A DNA stretch of 49,064 bases from CAZOJJ01 sp964580105 (lineage in GTDB: Bacteria; Bacteroidota; Rhodothermia; Rhodothermales; Rubricoccaceae). The notes below the pieces were generated by a model. It had not been told where the DNA came from, ran no database searches, and saw only the letters and a list, made by a program, of their open reading frames with translations. Position 1 is the first letter of the stretch; every line of letters starts with the position of its first letter. Of this stretch, positions 6,914-15,468 are shown piece by piece. The translations under genes were made by a program, and so were the position numbers. The stretch lies in assembly GCA_964580105.1 (NCBI GenBank), contig CAZOJJ010000020.1:1-49064 (forward strand), in the 5' to 3' direction.

Positions 6914-9900
6914 ATGCTCGAGCGCCTGATCGAGTGGAGCGCCCGCAACCGGCTGCTGGTCGGCCTCCTCACGCTGCTGGCCGCCGCCCTCGGCGCGTGG
7001 GCCACGCTCAACACGCCCGTCGACGCCATCCCGGACCTGTCCGACGTACAGGTCATCGTGCGTACGGAGTACCCCGGCCAGGGCCCGCAGATCGTCGAGG
7101 AGCAGGTGACGTACCCGCTCACCTCGGCCCTGCTGGCGGTGCCCTCCGCAAAGACCGTCCGCGGCTACTCCATGTTCGGGACGAGCTTCGTCTACGTGCT
7201 CTTCGAGGACGGGACGGACCTCTACTGGGCGCGCAGCCGCGTGCTGGAGTACCTCTCGCAGATCCGGGACCGCCTTCCCGACGGCGCCGTGCCCTCGCTC
7301 GGGCCGGACGCCACCGGCGTCGGCTGGGTCTATCAATACAGCCTCCGCGACACGACGGGCACCTACGACCTCGCGCAGCTCCGCTCCGTGCAGGACTTCT
7401 ACCTCACGTACGAGCTGCAGGCCGTCGAGGGCGTGGCCGAGGTGGCCACCCTCGGCGGGTTCCGGAAGCAGTACCAGGTGGTCGTGGACCCGCAGCGGCT
7501 CGCCGCCTACGGCGTCACCATCCACGACGTCCGCACGGCGCTCCAGCGCTCGAACCGCGACGTGGGCGGGCGGCTGCTGGAGCTGGGCGAGCGGGAGTAC
7601 GTCGTCCGGGGAAAGGGCTACCTCCGGGGCGTGGACGACATCCGGAACGTCGTCCTTCGCGCCGAGGCGGGCACCCCCGTGACGGTCGGGCAGGTCGCCG
7701 ACGTCCGCCTCGGCCCCGAGATCCGGCGCGGCATCGCCGACGTGAACGGCGAGGGCGAGGTGGTCGGCGGCATCGTCGTGATGCGCTACGGCGAGAACGC
7801 CCGGCGCACCATCGAGGCGGTGAAGGCGCGGCTGGCCGAGCTGGCGCCCGGGCTTCCGCCCGGCGTCGAGGTCGTCACCGAGTACGACCGGAGCGCCCTC
7901 ATCGGCCGGGCCGTGGACACGCTGGCGACGAAGATCGGGGAGGAGCTGCTCGTCGTGGCCCTCATCGTGATCGTCTTCCTCCTCCACGCGCGGAGCGCCT
8001 TCGTGGCGCTCGTGACGGTGCCCGTCGGCATCCTCGTCGCGCTCGGGGTGATGTACCTGCTCGGGGTCAACGCCAACATCATGAGCCTCGGCGGCATCGC
8101 CATCGCCATCGGCGTGATGGTGGACGCGAGCCTGGTGATGGTGGAGAATGCCCACAAGTGGATAGAACGGGAGAGGGGGCGAAAGAGGGAGCGAGAAGGA
8201 GAGGGAGGGAGTAAGGCCGCGCTGATCCCCGCCTCTCCTGTCACCTCGTCCCCCCCACTCACCGAACGGGAGCGGATGCGCGCCGTGCTGGAGGCGGCGA
8301 AGGAGGTCGGCCCGAGCCTGTTCTTCTCGCTCCTGATCGTGACGGTGAGCTTCCTGCCGGTCTTCGCCCTCGGCGAGGTGGAGGGCCGGATGTTCCGCCC
8401 CCTCGCGCTCACGAAGACGTTTGCGATGGCGGCGGCCTCGGTCCTCGCCGTCACCCTCGTGCCGGCGCTGATGGTCGTGTTCGTGAAGGGGCGCATCCGG
8501 TCCGAGCACGAGAACCCCGTCGCCCGGTTCTTCATCCGCGCCTACCGCCCCCTGATCCAGGGCACGCTCCGCCACCCGAAGGCCGTCCTCGTCGTCGGCT
8601 TCGTGCTCCTGCTCCTGACCGTCCTGCCGGTCCAGCGGCTGCTCCTGGGCGAGCCGGTCGTCCCGTTCCCTCAGATCGGGAGCGAGTTCATGCCGCCGCT
8701 CTGGGAGGGCGACCTGCTCTACATGCCGACGACGCTGCCGGGCATCAGCCCGCAGGAGGCGAAGGAACTCCTCCAGCGCACCGACCGCATCCTCGCCTCG
8801 TTCCCCGAGGTCGAGCGCGTCTTCGGCAAGATCGGCCGGGCCGAGACGGCGACGGACCCCGCGCCGCTCACCATGATCGAGACGACCCTCGTCCTCAAGC
8901 CGGAGGACGAATGGCGCGAGGGGCTCTCCCGGCAAGACCTGATCGCGGAGATGGACCGGGCCATCGCCTTCCCCGGCCTCACCAACGCGTGGACCATGCC
9001 CATCAAGACGCGGACGGACATGCTCGCGACGGGGATCAAGACGCCCGTCGGCATCAAGATCGCCGGGCCGGACCTGGCCGTGCTGGAGCGCCTCGGGCGC
9101 GAGGTCGAGGCGGTGGTGCGCGGCCTGCCGGGGACGCGGAGCGCCTACGCCGAGCGCGTGATGGGCGGAAGCTTTCTGGACGTCGAGGTGGACCGCCTCG
9201 CCGCCGCGCGCTACGGCCTCACCTCGGGCGACGTGCAGGACGTGATCGCTGCCGCCGTCGGCGGCGTGAACGTGACGACGACGGTGGAGGGGCTGGAGCG
9301 CTACCCCGTCAACGTCCGCTACCCGCAGGCGCTTCGGTCCGACCTCCCCGCGCTCCGGCAGGTGCTCGTGCCCACGCCCTCGGGGGCGCCGGTGCCGCTG
9401 GGCCAGCTCGCGCAGTTCCGGTTCGTACAGGGGCCGCCGATGATCAAGTCCGAGAACGCCCGCCCCAACGCCTGGGTGTTCGTGGACATCGCCGAGGAGG
9501 CCGACGTCGGCAGCTACGTGCAGGACGCCCGCGCGGCCGTCGAGGCGGCCGTGGCGCTCCCGCCGGGGTATTCGATCCGGTGGAGCGGGCAGTACGAGTA
9601 CATGGAGCGCGCGAACGCGCGGCTCGCCGTCCTCGTCCCGATCACGCTGGCGGCCATCTTCCTGCTGCTCTTGCTCCACTTCCGGAGCGCGCAGGAGGCC
9701 CTCCTGCTGATGGTCCCGCTGCCCTTCGCCGTCGTCGGCGCCGTGTGGCTCATGCTGGCCCTAGGGTACCACTTCTCGATTGCCGTCGGCGTCGGGCTCA
9801 TCGCCGTGGCCGGCCTCGCGGCCGAGACGGGCGTGGTCATGCACGTCTACCTCGACGAGGCCGTGACGCGCTACCGGCGGGAGGGCCGGCTGACGTCCGT

Positions 9901-10240
9901 GGGCCGCCTCCACGACGCCCTGGAGGAGGGCGCCGTGGACCGCGTGCGGCCCAAGCTCATGACCGTGTTCACGACCCTCATCGGCCTCGTACCCGTCATG
10001 GCCGGGACCGGCACCGGCGCCGAGGTGATGCAGCGGATCGCCGCGCCGATGGTGGGAGGGCTCGTCACGAGCACCGTCCACACCCTCGTCATGATCCCCG
10101 CCCTCTACGCCGTCGTGCAGGGGTGGAAACTCCGCAAGACCCACCACCCGGCGGAGGGGCCCGAGGCCGCGCTCGAACCGTTTGTGCCCGCGCCCGCCGC
10201 CGACAGCCCTCGCCAACCAACCCGTTCGCCTGACCCATGA
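6914..10240 (+). CDS. cusA: Heavy-metal efflux RND pump, CusA/CzcA family
   Basis: A 1108-residue inner-membrane proton-driven pump. Typical HME-RND landmarks are present: DLSDVQVIVRTEYPGQGPQ near the N terminus, GVMVDASLVMVENAHK (proton-relay Asp in TM4) and TVSFLPVFAL. Three methionines, M604 (LLYMPTTLPG), M654 (PLTMIETT) and M703 (TDMLATGIKTP), are spaced 50 and 49 residues apart, the same as the M573/M623/M672 copper-silver site of E. coli CusA (comparison from memory). This favours Cu(I)/Ag(I) over Zn/Co/Ni. The cytoplasmic loop after TM4 carries a 33-residue Arg/Glu/Ser/Pro insert bounded by repeated ERE, described separately. The stop overlaps the next start by ATGA. Confidence 0.95.
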   Translation: MLERLIEWSARNRLLVGLLTLLAAALGAWATLNTPVDAIPDLSDVQVIVRTEYPGQGPQIVEEQVTYPLTSALLAVPSAKTVRGYSMFGTSFVYVLFEDGTDLYWARSRVLEYLSQIRDRLPDGAVPSLGPDATGVGWVYQYSLRDTTGTYDLAQLRSVQDFYLTYELQAVEGVAEVATLGGFRKQYQVVVDPQRLAAYGVTIHDVRTALQRSNRDVGGRLLELGEREYVVRGKGYLRGVDDIRNVVLRAEAGTPVTVGQVADVRLGPEIRRGIADVNGEGEVVGGIVVMRYGENARRTIEAVKARLAELAPGLPPGVEVVTEYDRSALIGRAVDTLATKIGEELLVVALIVIVFLLHARSAFVALVTVPVGILVALGVMYLLGVNANIMSLGGIAIAIGVMVDASLVMVENAHKWIERERGRKREREGEGGSKAALIPASPVTSSPPLTERERMRAVLEAAKEVGPSLFFSLLIVTVSFLPVFALGEVEGRMFRPLALTKTFAMAAASVLAVTLVPALMVVFVKGRIRSEHENPVARFFIRAYRPLIQGTLRHPKAVLVVGFVLLLLTVLPVQRLLLGEPVVPFPQIGSEFMPPLWEGDLLYMPTTLPGISPQEAKELLQRTDRILASFPEVERVFGKIGRAETATDPAPLTMIETTLVLKPEDEWREGLSRQDLIAEMDRAIAFPGLTNAWTMPIKTRTDMLATGIKTPVGIKIAGPDLAVLERLGREVEAVVRGLPGTRSAYAERVMGGSFLDVEVDRLAAARYGLTSGDVQDVIAAAVGGVNVTTTVEGLERYPVNVRYPQALRSDLPALRQVLVPTPSGAPVPLGQLAQFRFVQGPPMIKSENARPNAWVFVDIAEEADVGSYVQDARAAVEAAVALPPGYSIRWSGQYEYMERANARLAVLVPITLAAIFLLLLLHFRSAQEALLLMVPLPFAVVGAVWLMLALGYHFSIAVGVGLIAVAGLAAETGVVMHVYLDEAVTRYRREGRLTSVGRLHDALEEGAVDRVRPKLMTVFTTLIGLVPVMAGTGTGAEVMQRIAAPMVGGLVTSTVHTLVMIPALYAVVQGWKLRKTHHPAEGPEAALEPFVPAPAADSPRQPTRSPDP
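8165..8272 (+). repeat. 99-bp in-frame insert flanked by 9-bp direct repeats within cusA
   Basis: GAACGGGAG occurs at 8165-8173 and again at 8264-8272, exactly 99 bases (33 codons) apart and in the same frame. The sequence between them starts with a long purine-only tract (about 8169-8211), unlike the surrounding codon use. It contains AGGAGAGG at 8197-8204 and its inverse CCTCTCCT at 8232-8239. The arrangement looks like a small palindromic insertion with a target-site duplication, but no known element is recognised. Confidence 0.5.
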
Positions 10241-10647
10241 AGCGCACCCTGCTCCTCATCCTGCCGCTCGCCCTCGTCGCCTGCGGTGGGGGAGGGACCC
10301 ACGACACCGAAGCCCCGGAGGCCCCACCTGCCGAGCGTGCGAGCCCGGACCCCGTCGCCGCCCGCATCGAAGGCGGCGTCCAGGTCGTCGAGATCGAGGC
10401 GGGGCCGGCGGGCTACGAACCGAGCGCCGTCGCGTTCGAAGCGGGGATCCCGGCGCGGCTCGTCTTCACCCGCACGGTCGAGTCGGCATGCGCCTCGCAG
10501 GTTCAGATTCCTGCGTTCGACGTGCCGGCGACGGACCTCCCGCTCGGCGAGCCCGTCGCCGTCGAGTTCACGCCGACGGAGTCGGGCGACTTCACGTTCG
10601 TCTGCGGGATGGACATGCAGCGGGGCTCGCTGCTCGTCCAGTCCTGA
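10237..10647 (+). CDS. Cupredoxin-like lipoprotein
   Basis: A 136-residue lipoprotein with lipobox LALVAC (acylated Cys16), a low-complexity linker, and a small beta-rich domain at about 48-136. The domain resembles the EfeO-type cupredoxin_1 family often fused to or encoded with copper exporters. Candidate copper ligands are C84 (TVESACASQV), C123, M125 and M127 (FVCGMDMQRG). The start overlaps the cusA stop (ATGA), making it the last gene of the operon. It probably buffers or delivers periplasmic copper. The CGMDM string echoes the CGMDL of the adaptor metal domain, supporting a shared metal. Function is inferred; the fold assignment is fairly confident. Confidence 0.75.
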   Translation: MKRTLLLILPLALVACGGGGTHDTEAPEAPPAERASPDPVAARIEGGVQVVEIEAGPAGYEPSAVAFEAGIPARLVFTRTVESACASQVQIPAFDVPATDLPLGEPVAVEFTPTESGDFTFVCGMDMQRGSLLVQS

Positions 10648-10664
10648 GCGGAAGCCGATTCCGC
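10648..10664 (+). terminator. Weak hairpin after the copper operon
   Basis: GCGGAA at 10648-10653 pairs with TTCCGC at 10659-10664 over a 5-base loop, directly after the last stop codon. The stem is short and no T-tract follows, so termination here is only possible. Confidence 0.25.
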
Positions 10665-10708
10665 GGCGCGGCGTTGGAGGGGGGACCCGCTCACCCACCC
10701 CGCGCGCC

Positions 10709-11599
10709 ATGACCCCCTCCGATCCGTCCCCGGCCGTCGGCCTCGCGCCGCCGGGTCACCGGCTGCCTCCTGCGACGCGGCTCGGCCGCGTCCGCCTCCA
10801 GGTGGCCGACCTCGGCCGTTCGCTCGCCTTCTACGAGGGCGTCCTCGGCTTCCGCGTGCTCGACCGCGCCGCGGGCCGCGCCCTCCTCGGCGCGCAGGCG
10901 GACGACCGCCCGCTCGCCGAACTGGTCGAGAAGCCGGGTGCGCGGCCGGTGCCCCGGCACGGGCGGCTCGGGCTCTACCACGTCGCCTACCTGCTGCCCG
11001 GCCGGGCCGACCTCGGTCGGTTCGTGCGGCACGTCGCCGGACTCGGCCTGCCCCTCGGCTCGGCCGACCACCTCGTCAGCGAGGCCGTCTACCTCTCCGA
11101 CCCCGACGGGCTCGGCGTCGAGGTCTACGCCGACCGCCCGCGCGCGGCCTGGCGCTACGACGGCCGCCAGATTGCGATGGGGACGGAGCCGCTCGACCTG
11201 CCCGACCTCGTGCGGGCGGGGGGCGAGGCGCCCTGGACGGGCGCCCCGGCCGGGACGGCCGTCGGCCACGTCCACCTGCACGTGGGCGACCTCGGCCGGG
11301 CAGCCGCGTTCTACCACGAGGCGCTCGGCTTCGACAAGGTCGTCTGGGGCTACCCCGGCGCGCTCTTCCTCTCGGCCGGCGGCTACCACCACCACCTCGG
11401 CACCAACGCCTGGGCCTCGGGCGCTCCACCCGCCGGTGAGGACGACGCGCGGTTGCTCGACTGGACGCTCGTCCTGCCCGAGGCCGACGACGTCGAAGCC
11501 GCGCTCGCGAGCCTCGCCGCCGCCGGCCACCCGGCCGACGCCGACGGGCGCGTGGCCGATCCGTGGGGGACCCTCGTCCGTCTCGGCACGTCTGAGTGA
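10709..11599 (+). CDS. VOC-family extradiol dioxygenase (CatE-like)
   Basis: A 296-residue protein with two glyoxalase/VOC modules, about 27-145 and 178-292. The second module carries the iron-site residues of type I extradiol dioxygenases (HVHLHVGDLGRAAAFYHEALGF, GGYHHHLGTNAW). The first has Gln where the metal His would be (RVRLQV), as is normal for the structural module. The closest family I recognise is the Bacillus CatE group of catechol 2,3-dioxygenase-like proteins, which cleave catechols or related ring diols. The ATG at 10709 places the first module close to the N terminus. It heads a run of four close-set genes (to 13909) of redox type; its stop overlaps a possible GTG of the next gene. 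Substrate is unknown. Confidence 0.85.
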   Translation: MTPSDPSPAVGLAPPGHRLPPATRLGRVRLQVADLGRSLAFYEGVLGFRVLDRAAGRALLGAQADDRPLAELVEKPGARPVPRHGRLGLYHVAYLLPGRADLGRFVRHVAGLGLPLGSADHLVSEAVYLSDPDGLGVEVYADRPRAAWRYDGRQIAMGTEPLDLPDLVRAGGEAPWTGAPAGTAVGHVHLHVGDLGRAAAFYHEALGFDKVVWGYPGALFLSAGGYHHHLGTNAWASGAPPAGEDDARLLDWTLVLPEADDVEAALASLAAAGHPADADGRVADPWGTLVRLGTSE

Positions 11600-11616
11600 G
11601 CCCGTCCCCCCGAACC

Positions 11617-12282
11617 ATGACCGTCTCCATCTACTCCGACATCGCCTGCCCGTGGTGCTACGTGGGCGAACGGCGCTTCTTCCGCGCGCTCGACGCGCTC
11701 CCGGAATCCGACCCGTTCGAGGTCGTCTTCCGGCCCTTCCAGCTCGACCCATCGCTGCCCGAGACGCCGCGCCCGCTGACGGAGGCGCTGGCGGCGACGT
11801 TCGGCGCGCAGCGCGACGCCGTGCTGCGCCGGACGGCCGAGACGGCGGAGCAGGAGGGCCTCGACCTCCGGTTCGACCGGGCGCTGTCGGTCAACACGTT
11901 CACCGCGCACCGGCTTCTCCGGCACGCGCTGGAGGCGGGCGGGCCGGCCGTTCAGCGCGCCCTCGCCGAGCGGCTCTTCCGGGCCCACTTCACCGACGGC
12001 GCCAACGTGGCCGACCCGGCGCTCCTCTCCGACCTCGCCGCCGAGGCGGGCCTGGACCGCACGCGGGCGGCGGCCTACCTCGCCTCCGGCGAGGGTGCGG
12101 ACGCGGTGCGCGCCGAGATCGAGCGTGCGCAGCGCCTCGGCATCCGGGCCGTGCCCACCTTCGTCTTCGACGACCGCTACGCCGTCCAGGGCGCCCAGCC
12201 CGTTTCGACGTTCCGCCAGGTGCTCGAAACGCTCCGGCAGGGGGGCGAGTCCATCGGCGCCGAGCGCGCCTCCGCCCGCTGA
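11617..12282 (+). CDS. DsbA-family FrnE-like oxidoreductase
   Basis: A 221-residue protein without a signal peptide. Thioredoxin fold with an active-site CPWC at C11-C14 (SDIACPWCYVGERRF), a long helical insertion, and the cis-proline region AVPTFVFDDRYAVQGAQP near 182-200. This is the FrnE branch of DsbA, cytoplasmic disulfide or isomerase enzymes that also resemble 2-hydroxychromene-2-carboxylate isomerases. The ATG at 11617 is preferred to an upstream GTG at 11596 because it begins right at the family N terminus. It lies 17 bases after the VOC gene. Its exact substrate is not visible in the sequence. Confidence 0.88.
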   Translation: MTVSIYSDIACPWCYVGERRFFRALDALPESDPFEVVFRPFQLDPSLPETPRPLTEALAATFGAQRDAVLRRTAETAEQEGLDLRFDRALSVNTFTAHRLLRHALEAGGPAVQRALAERLFRAHFTDGANVADPALLSDLAAEAGLDRTRAAAYLASGEGADAVRAEIERAQRLGIRAVPTFVFDDRYAVQGAQPVSTFRQVLETLRQGGESIGAERASAR

Positions 12283-12294
12283 CGGCACGTGCCC

Positions 12295-12861
12295 ATGTTG
12301 CTTCAGATCCTCATCGCCAGCACCCGGAGCGGCCGCGCCGGCCGCGCCGTCGGCCAGTGGTTCGAAGGGATGGCTCGCCGCCACGGCGGCTTCGAGGTCG
12401 AGGTCGTGGACCTCGCCGAGGTGGACCTTCCGCTGTTCGACGAGCCCCGTCACCCCCGCCTCGGCGACTACGAGCACGCCCACACGAAGGCGTGGAGCGA
12501 GACCGTCGCCCGCGCCGACGCCTACGCCGTCGTCACGCCGGAGTACGACCACGCCCCGCCGGCCGCGCTCGTCAACGCCCTCCAGCACCTCGTCCGCGAG
12601 TGGGCCTACAAGCCGATGGGCTTCGTGAGCTACGGTGGCGTCTCTGCCGGCACGCGCGGCGTGCAGATGACCAAGCAGATCGCCGTCGCCCTCAAGATGA
12701 TGCCGATCCCGGAAGCCGTGCACGTGCCCTTCTTCCAGCGCCACCTCGACCGCGAGGCCGGCACGTTCGACCCCGGCGAGATCCAGGAGAAGGCCGCCGC
12801 CGCGATGCTCGACGAGCTGCGCCGGTGGGCCGAGGCCCTCCAACCCCTCCGTACGAGCTGA
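12295..12861 (+). CDS. NADPH-dependent FMN reductase family protein
   Basis: About 188 residues with a flavodoxin-like fold. It begins LLQILIASTRSGRAGRAVGQW, the phosphate-binding loop for FMN, and contains the conserved VVTPEYDHAPPAALVNAL and VSYGGVSAGTRG segments of the NADPH-dependent FMN/quinone/azo reductase family. It should use NAD(P)H to reduce a flavin and then a small acceptor. It could supply reduced flavin to the adjacent LLM-class flavoprotein, 4 bases downstream, a plausible pairing though not proven. A GTG six bases upstream (12289) is an alternative start. Confidence 0.88.
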   Translation: MLLQILIASTRSGRAGRAVGQWFEGMARRHGGFEVEVVDLAEVDLPLFDEPRHPRLGDYEHAHTKAWSETVARADAYAVVTPEYDHAPPAALVNALQHLVREWAYKPMGFVSYGGVSAGTRGVQMTKQIAVALKMMPIPEAVHVPFFQRHLDREAGTFDPGEIQEKAAAAMLDELRRWAEALQPLRTS

Positions 12862-12865
12862 CCCC

Positions 12866-13909
12866 ATGGAGATCGGGATCTACACCTTCGCCGAAGCCAC
12901 GCCGGACGCCGAGACCGGCCGGGCGCCCAGCCCCGAGGAGCGCCTTCGTCGCCTGATGGAGGAGGTCGAGCTCGCCGACCAGGTCGGCCTCGACGTGTTC
13001 GGCGTCGGGGAGCACCACCGGCCGGAGTACGTCGCCTCGGCCCCGGCCGTCGTGCTGGCGGCGGCGGCGGCGCGCACCGAGCGCATCCGGCTCACGAGCG
13101 CCGTCACCGTCCTCTCCTCCGACGACCCCGTCCGCGTCTTCCAGGACTTCGCCACGCTCGACCTGCTCTCCGGCGGGCGCGCCGAGATCATGGCCGGGCG
13201 CGGCTCCTTCATCGAGTCGTTCCCGCTCTTCGGCTACGACCTCGACGACTACGACGCCCTCTTCGCCGAGAAGCTGGACCTGCTCCTGGCGCTTCGTGAG
13301 CGTGAGCGCGTGACGTGGTCGGGAACGCACCGCCCGCCGCTGACCGGGCAGGGCGTATACCCGCGTCCGGTGCAGGACCCGCTGCCGGTGTGGATCGCCG
13401 TGGGCGGGACGCCGGCCTCGGCCGCGCGCGCCGGGGCGCTCGGGTTGCCGATGGCGCTGGCGATCATCGGCGGGTATCCCGAGCGGTTCGTGCCGATGGC
13501 GGAGCTGCACCGCGAGGCCGCGCGCCGCGCCGGGCACGCCGCCCCCGCGCTCAGCATCAATTCCCACGGCTTCCTCGCCGACACCTCCCAGGAAGCCGCC
13601 GAGGTGGCCTTCCCCGCCTTCAAGACGACGATGGACCGGATCGGCCGCGAGCGCGGCTGGCCGCCGATGACGCGCGAGCAGTTCGAGGCGTCGCGGGCGC
13701 TGCGCGGGGCCAACGCCGTCGGGAGCCCGCAGGAGGTGGTCGAGAAGATTCTCTTCCAGCACGAGCACTTCGGGCACCAGCGGTTCCTGCTCCAACTCAC
13801 CGTCGGCTCGATCCCGCACGCGAAGGTGCTGCGCGCCATCGAACTGCTCGGCACCGAGGTGGCTCCGGCCGTGCGCCGCGCACTCGGCGTCGAGGCGCCG
13901 CCGCTCTGA
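12866..13909 (+). CDS. LLM-class flavin-dependent oxidoreductase (luciferase-like)
   Basis: A 347-residue TIM-barrel flavoprotein. Typical luciferase-like monooxygenase features are GVGEHHRPEYVASAPAVVL near 50, LTSAVTVLSSDDPVRVFQDF, and GGRAEIMAGRGSF near 103-115, then WIAVGGTPASAARAGALGLP and a C-terminal SPQEVVEKILFQHEHFG. Such enzymes use FMNH2 or F420H2 with an organic substrate. It follows the FMN reductase gene by 4 bases, suggesting a two-component flavin monooxygenase pair. It ends seven bases before the convergent sugar dehydrogenase gene. Substrate unknown; family assignment strong. Confidence 0.9.
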   Translation: MEIGIYTFAEATPDAETGRAPSPEERLRRLMEEVELADQVGLDVFGVGEHHRPEYVASAPAVVLAAAAARTERIRLTSAVTVLSSDDPVRVFQDFATLDLLSGGRAEIMAGRGSFIESFPLFGYDLDDYDALFAEKLDLLLALRERERVTWSGTHRPPLTGQGVYPRPVQDPLPVWIAVGGTPASAARAGALGLPMALAIIGGYPERFVPMAELHREAARRAGHAAPALSINSHGFLADTSQEAAEVAFPAFKTTMDRIGRERGWPPMTREQFEASRALRGANAVGSPQEVVEKILFQHEHFGHQRFLLQLTVGSIPHAKVLRAIELLGTEVAPAVRRALGVEAPPL

Positions 13910-13916
13910 GCGGGCG

Positions 13917-15173
13917 TCAGCCGCGCGGGACGAGCTTCCAGAGCGCGCCGTTCTCGTGGTCCGTGACGAGGTAGAGCGCGCCGTCGGGTCCCTGGCGGAC
14001 GTCGCGGATGCGCCGGCCCCGGTCCGTGAGCAGGTGCTCCTCGCCCACGACGCGGCCGTCCTCGATCACGAGGCGGACGAGCCGCTGGTCGCGGAGGGCG
14101 CCGACGAAGAGGCTGCCGCGCCAGGCGGGGAACGCGTCTCCGGTGTACCACTCGGCGCCGGAAGGCGCGATCACCGGGTCCCAGTAGTAGACGGGTTGCT
14201 GGAAGTCGCCGGGGGCCGTCTCGGAGCCGGGGATGGACCCGCCGGCGTACTCGATGCCGTAGGCCTGCTCGGGCCAGCCGTAGTTCGCCCCTCGCTCGAT
14301 GCGGTTCAACTCGTCGCCGCCGCGCGTGCCGTGCTCGACGACCCAGAGGCGGCCCTGCGGGTCGAACGCGGCCGCCTGCGTGTTGCGGTGGCCGAGCGAC
14401 CAGACCTCCGGCACGGCGCCGGCCTGCCCGGCGAACGGGTTGTCCTCCGGCACGGAGCCGTCGGGGGCGATGCGTAGCACCTTGCCGAGGTGGCCGTCGA
14501 GCCGCTGGGCGTGCGGGCGCATGGCGGCGTCGGAGCGGTCGCCGGTGGTGACGTAGAGCATCCCGTCCGGGCCGAAGGCGAGGCGGGAGCCGAAGTGGGC
14601 GGTGCCGTCGTAGGTGGGCCGTACGCGGAAGAGCACCTCGACCCCGTCGAGGCGGCGCCGGTCGTCGGAGAGCACGCCGCGGGCGACGGCCGTTCCGTTG
14701 CCGCCGTCGCGCGGCTCGGCGTAGCTCCAGTAGACGGTGCGGTCGGATGCGAAGTCCGGGCTCAGCGCGACATCGAGGAGGCCGCCCTGGCCGCGGGCGT
14801 CTACCTCGGGGAGGCCGCCGAGGGGCTCGCCCACCTCGCCCGAGGCGGAGACGATCCGCATCCGGCCGGGCCGCTCGGTGACGAGGAGGTCGCCGCCGGG
14901 CAGCGGCTCGACGGCCCAGGGATGTTCGAGGCCGTCCGCAATCTCGACCACGTCGAAGGCGACGCCGGAGGGCGCGGCACACGCGCGGGTCTGCCCTTCG
15001 AAAGCGGGCTGCTGGTCGGGTGCGTTCTTGGGGCGCGTTTCGAGCGGCTCGCAGTCCGAAACGTCGGGCCGAACGCCGTCGGCGGCGGCGGAGGTTTCGG
15101 TCCGCTCCCCGTTGTTCGGGACGCAGGCGGCGAGGAAGAGGAGCGGGGCGAGAAGAGCGAGGCGGATGGGCAT
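13917..15173 (-). CDS. PQQ-dependent sugar dehydrogenase-like lipoprotein
   Basis: A 418-residue lipoprotein starting MPIRLALLAPLLFLAAC (Cys17 acylation site); a further ATG at 15206 would bury this signal, so 15173 is preferred. The rest is a six-bladed beta-propeller of the soluble glucose dehydrogenase/Hhip-like family: GLEHPWAVEPLPGGDLLV, GQGGLLDVALSPDF, HFGSRLAFGPDGMLYVTTGD, WSLGHRNTQAAAFDP and RGGDELNRIERGANYGWP. Family members oxidise sugars with bound PQQ and calcium outside the cytoplasm. No PQQ biosynthesis gene is in the window. It faces the copper-operon side convergently and is divergent from cyanophycin synthetase. Confidence 0.9.
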   Translation of the reverse strand: MPIRLALLAPLLFLAACVPNNGERTETSAAADGVRPDVSDCEPLETRPKNAPDQQPAFEGQTRACAAPSGVAFDVVEIADGLEHPWAVEPLPGGDLLVTERPGRMRIVSASGEVGEPLGGLPEVDARGQGGLLDVALSPDFASDRTVYWSYAEPRDGGNGTAVARGVLSDDRRRLDGVEVLFRVRPTYDGTAHFGSRLAFGPDGMLYVTTGDRSDAAMRPHAQRLDGHLGKVLRIAPDGSVPEDNPFAGQAGAVPEVWSLGHRNTQAAAFDPQGRLWVVEHGTRGGDELNRIERGANYGWPEQAYGIEYAGGSIPGSETAPGDFQQPVYYWDPVIAPSGAEWYTGDAFPAWRGSLFVGALRDQRLVRLVIEDGRVVGEEHLLTDRGRRIRDVRQGPDGALYLVTDHENGALWKLVPRG

Positions 15174-15468
15174 GGGGCTCTCGGCGGGCGGGGCGTCCGA
15201 AGACACACGCGGACTGCCTCGCGGTTCCGCCTCCGCCGCAGCCGGGCGCTCGAACGGGCGCGCCGGAACAGGACTCCCTGAGATCGCCTCGGACCCGTCC
15301 AGGGACGCCCGGGGATGCTCCTAGGGGCCTTCCTGCATTTCAGAAGGGATGGATCAGACGGAAAGAGCCGGACGTGAACGGAGGGGCTCGAGCTCGGGCC
15401 GCCACTCCACTTCCCCAGGGGTCCGTCGGTGCCGAATGCATCTGTCGGCTCCCGCTCTCCTGACCGCC

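Noticed and set aside
6896..9679. Long minus-strand frame antisense to cusA
   Set aside because: His/Asp/Arg-rich nonsense typical of antisense reading in high-GC genes.
10709..11599. Loss of the metal-binding His in the first VOC module
   Set aside because: In type I two-module extradiol dioxygenases only the second module binds iron, so this is expected.
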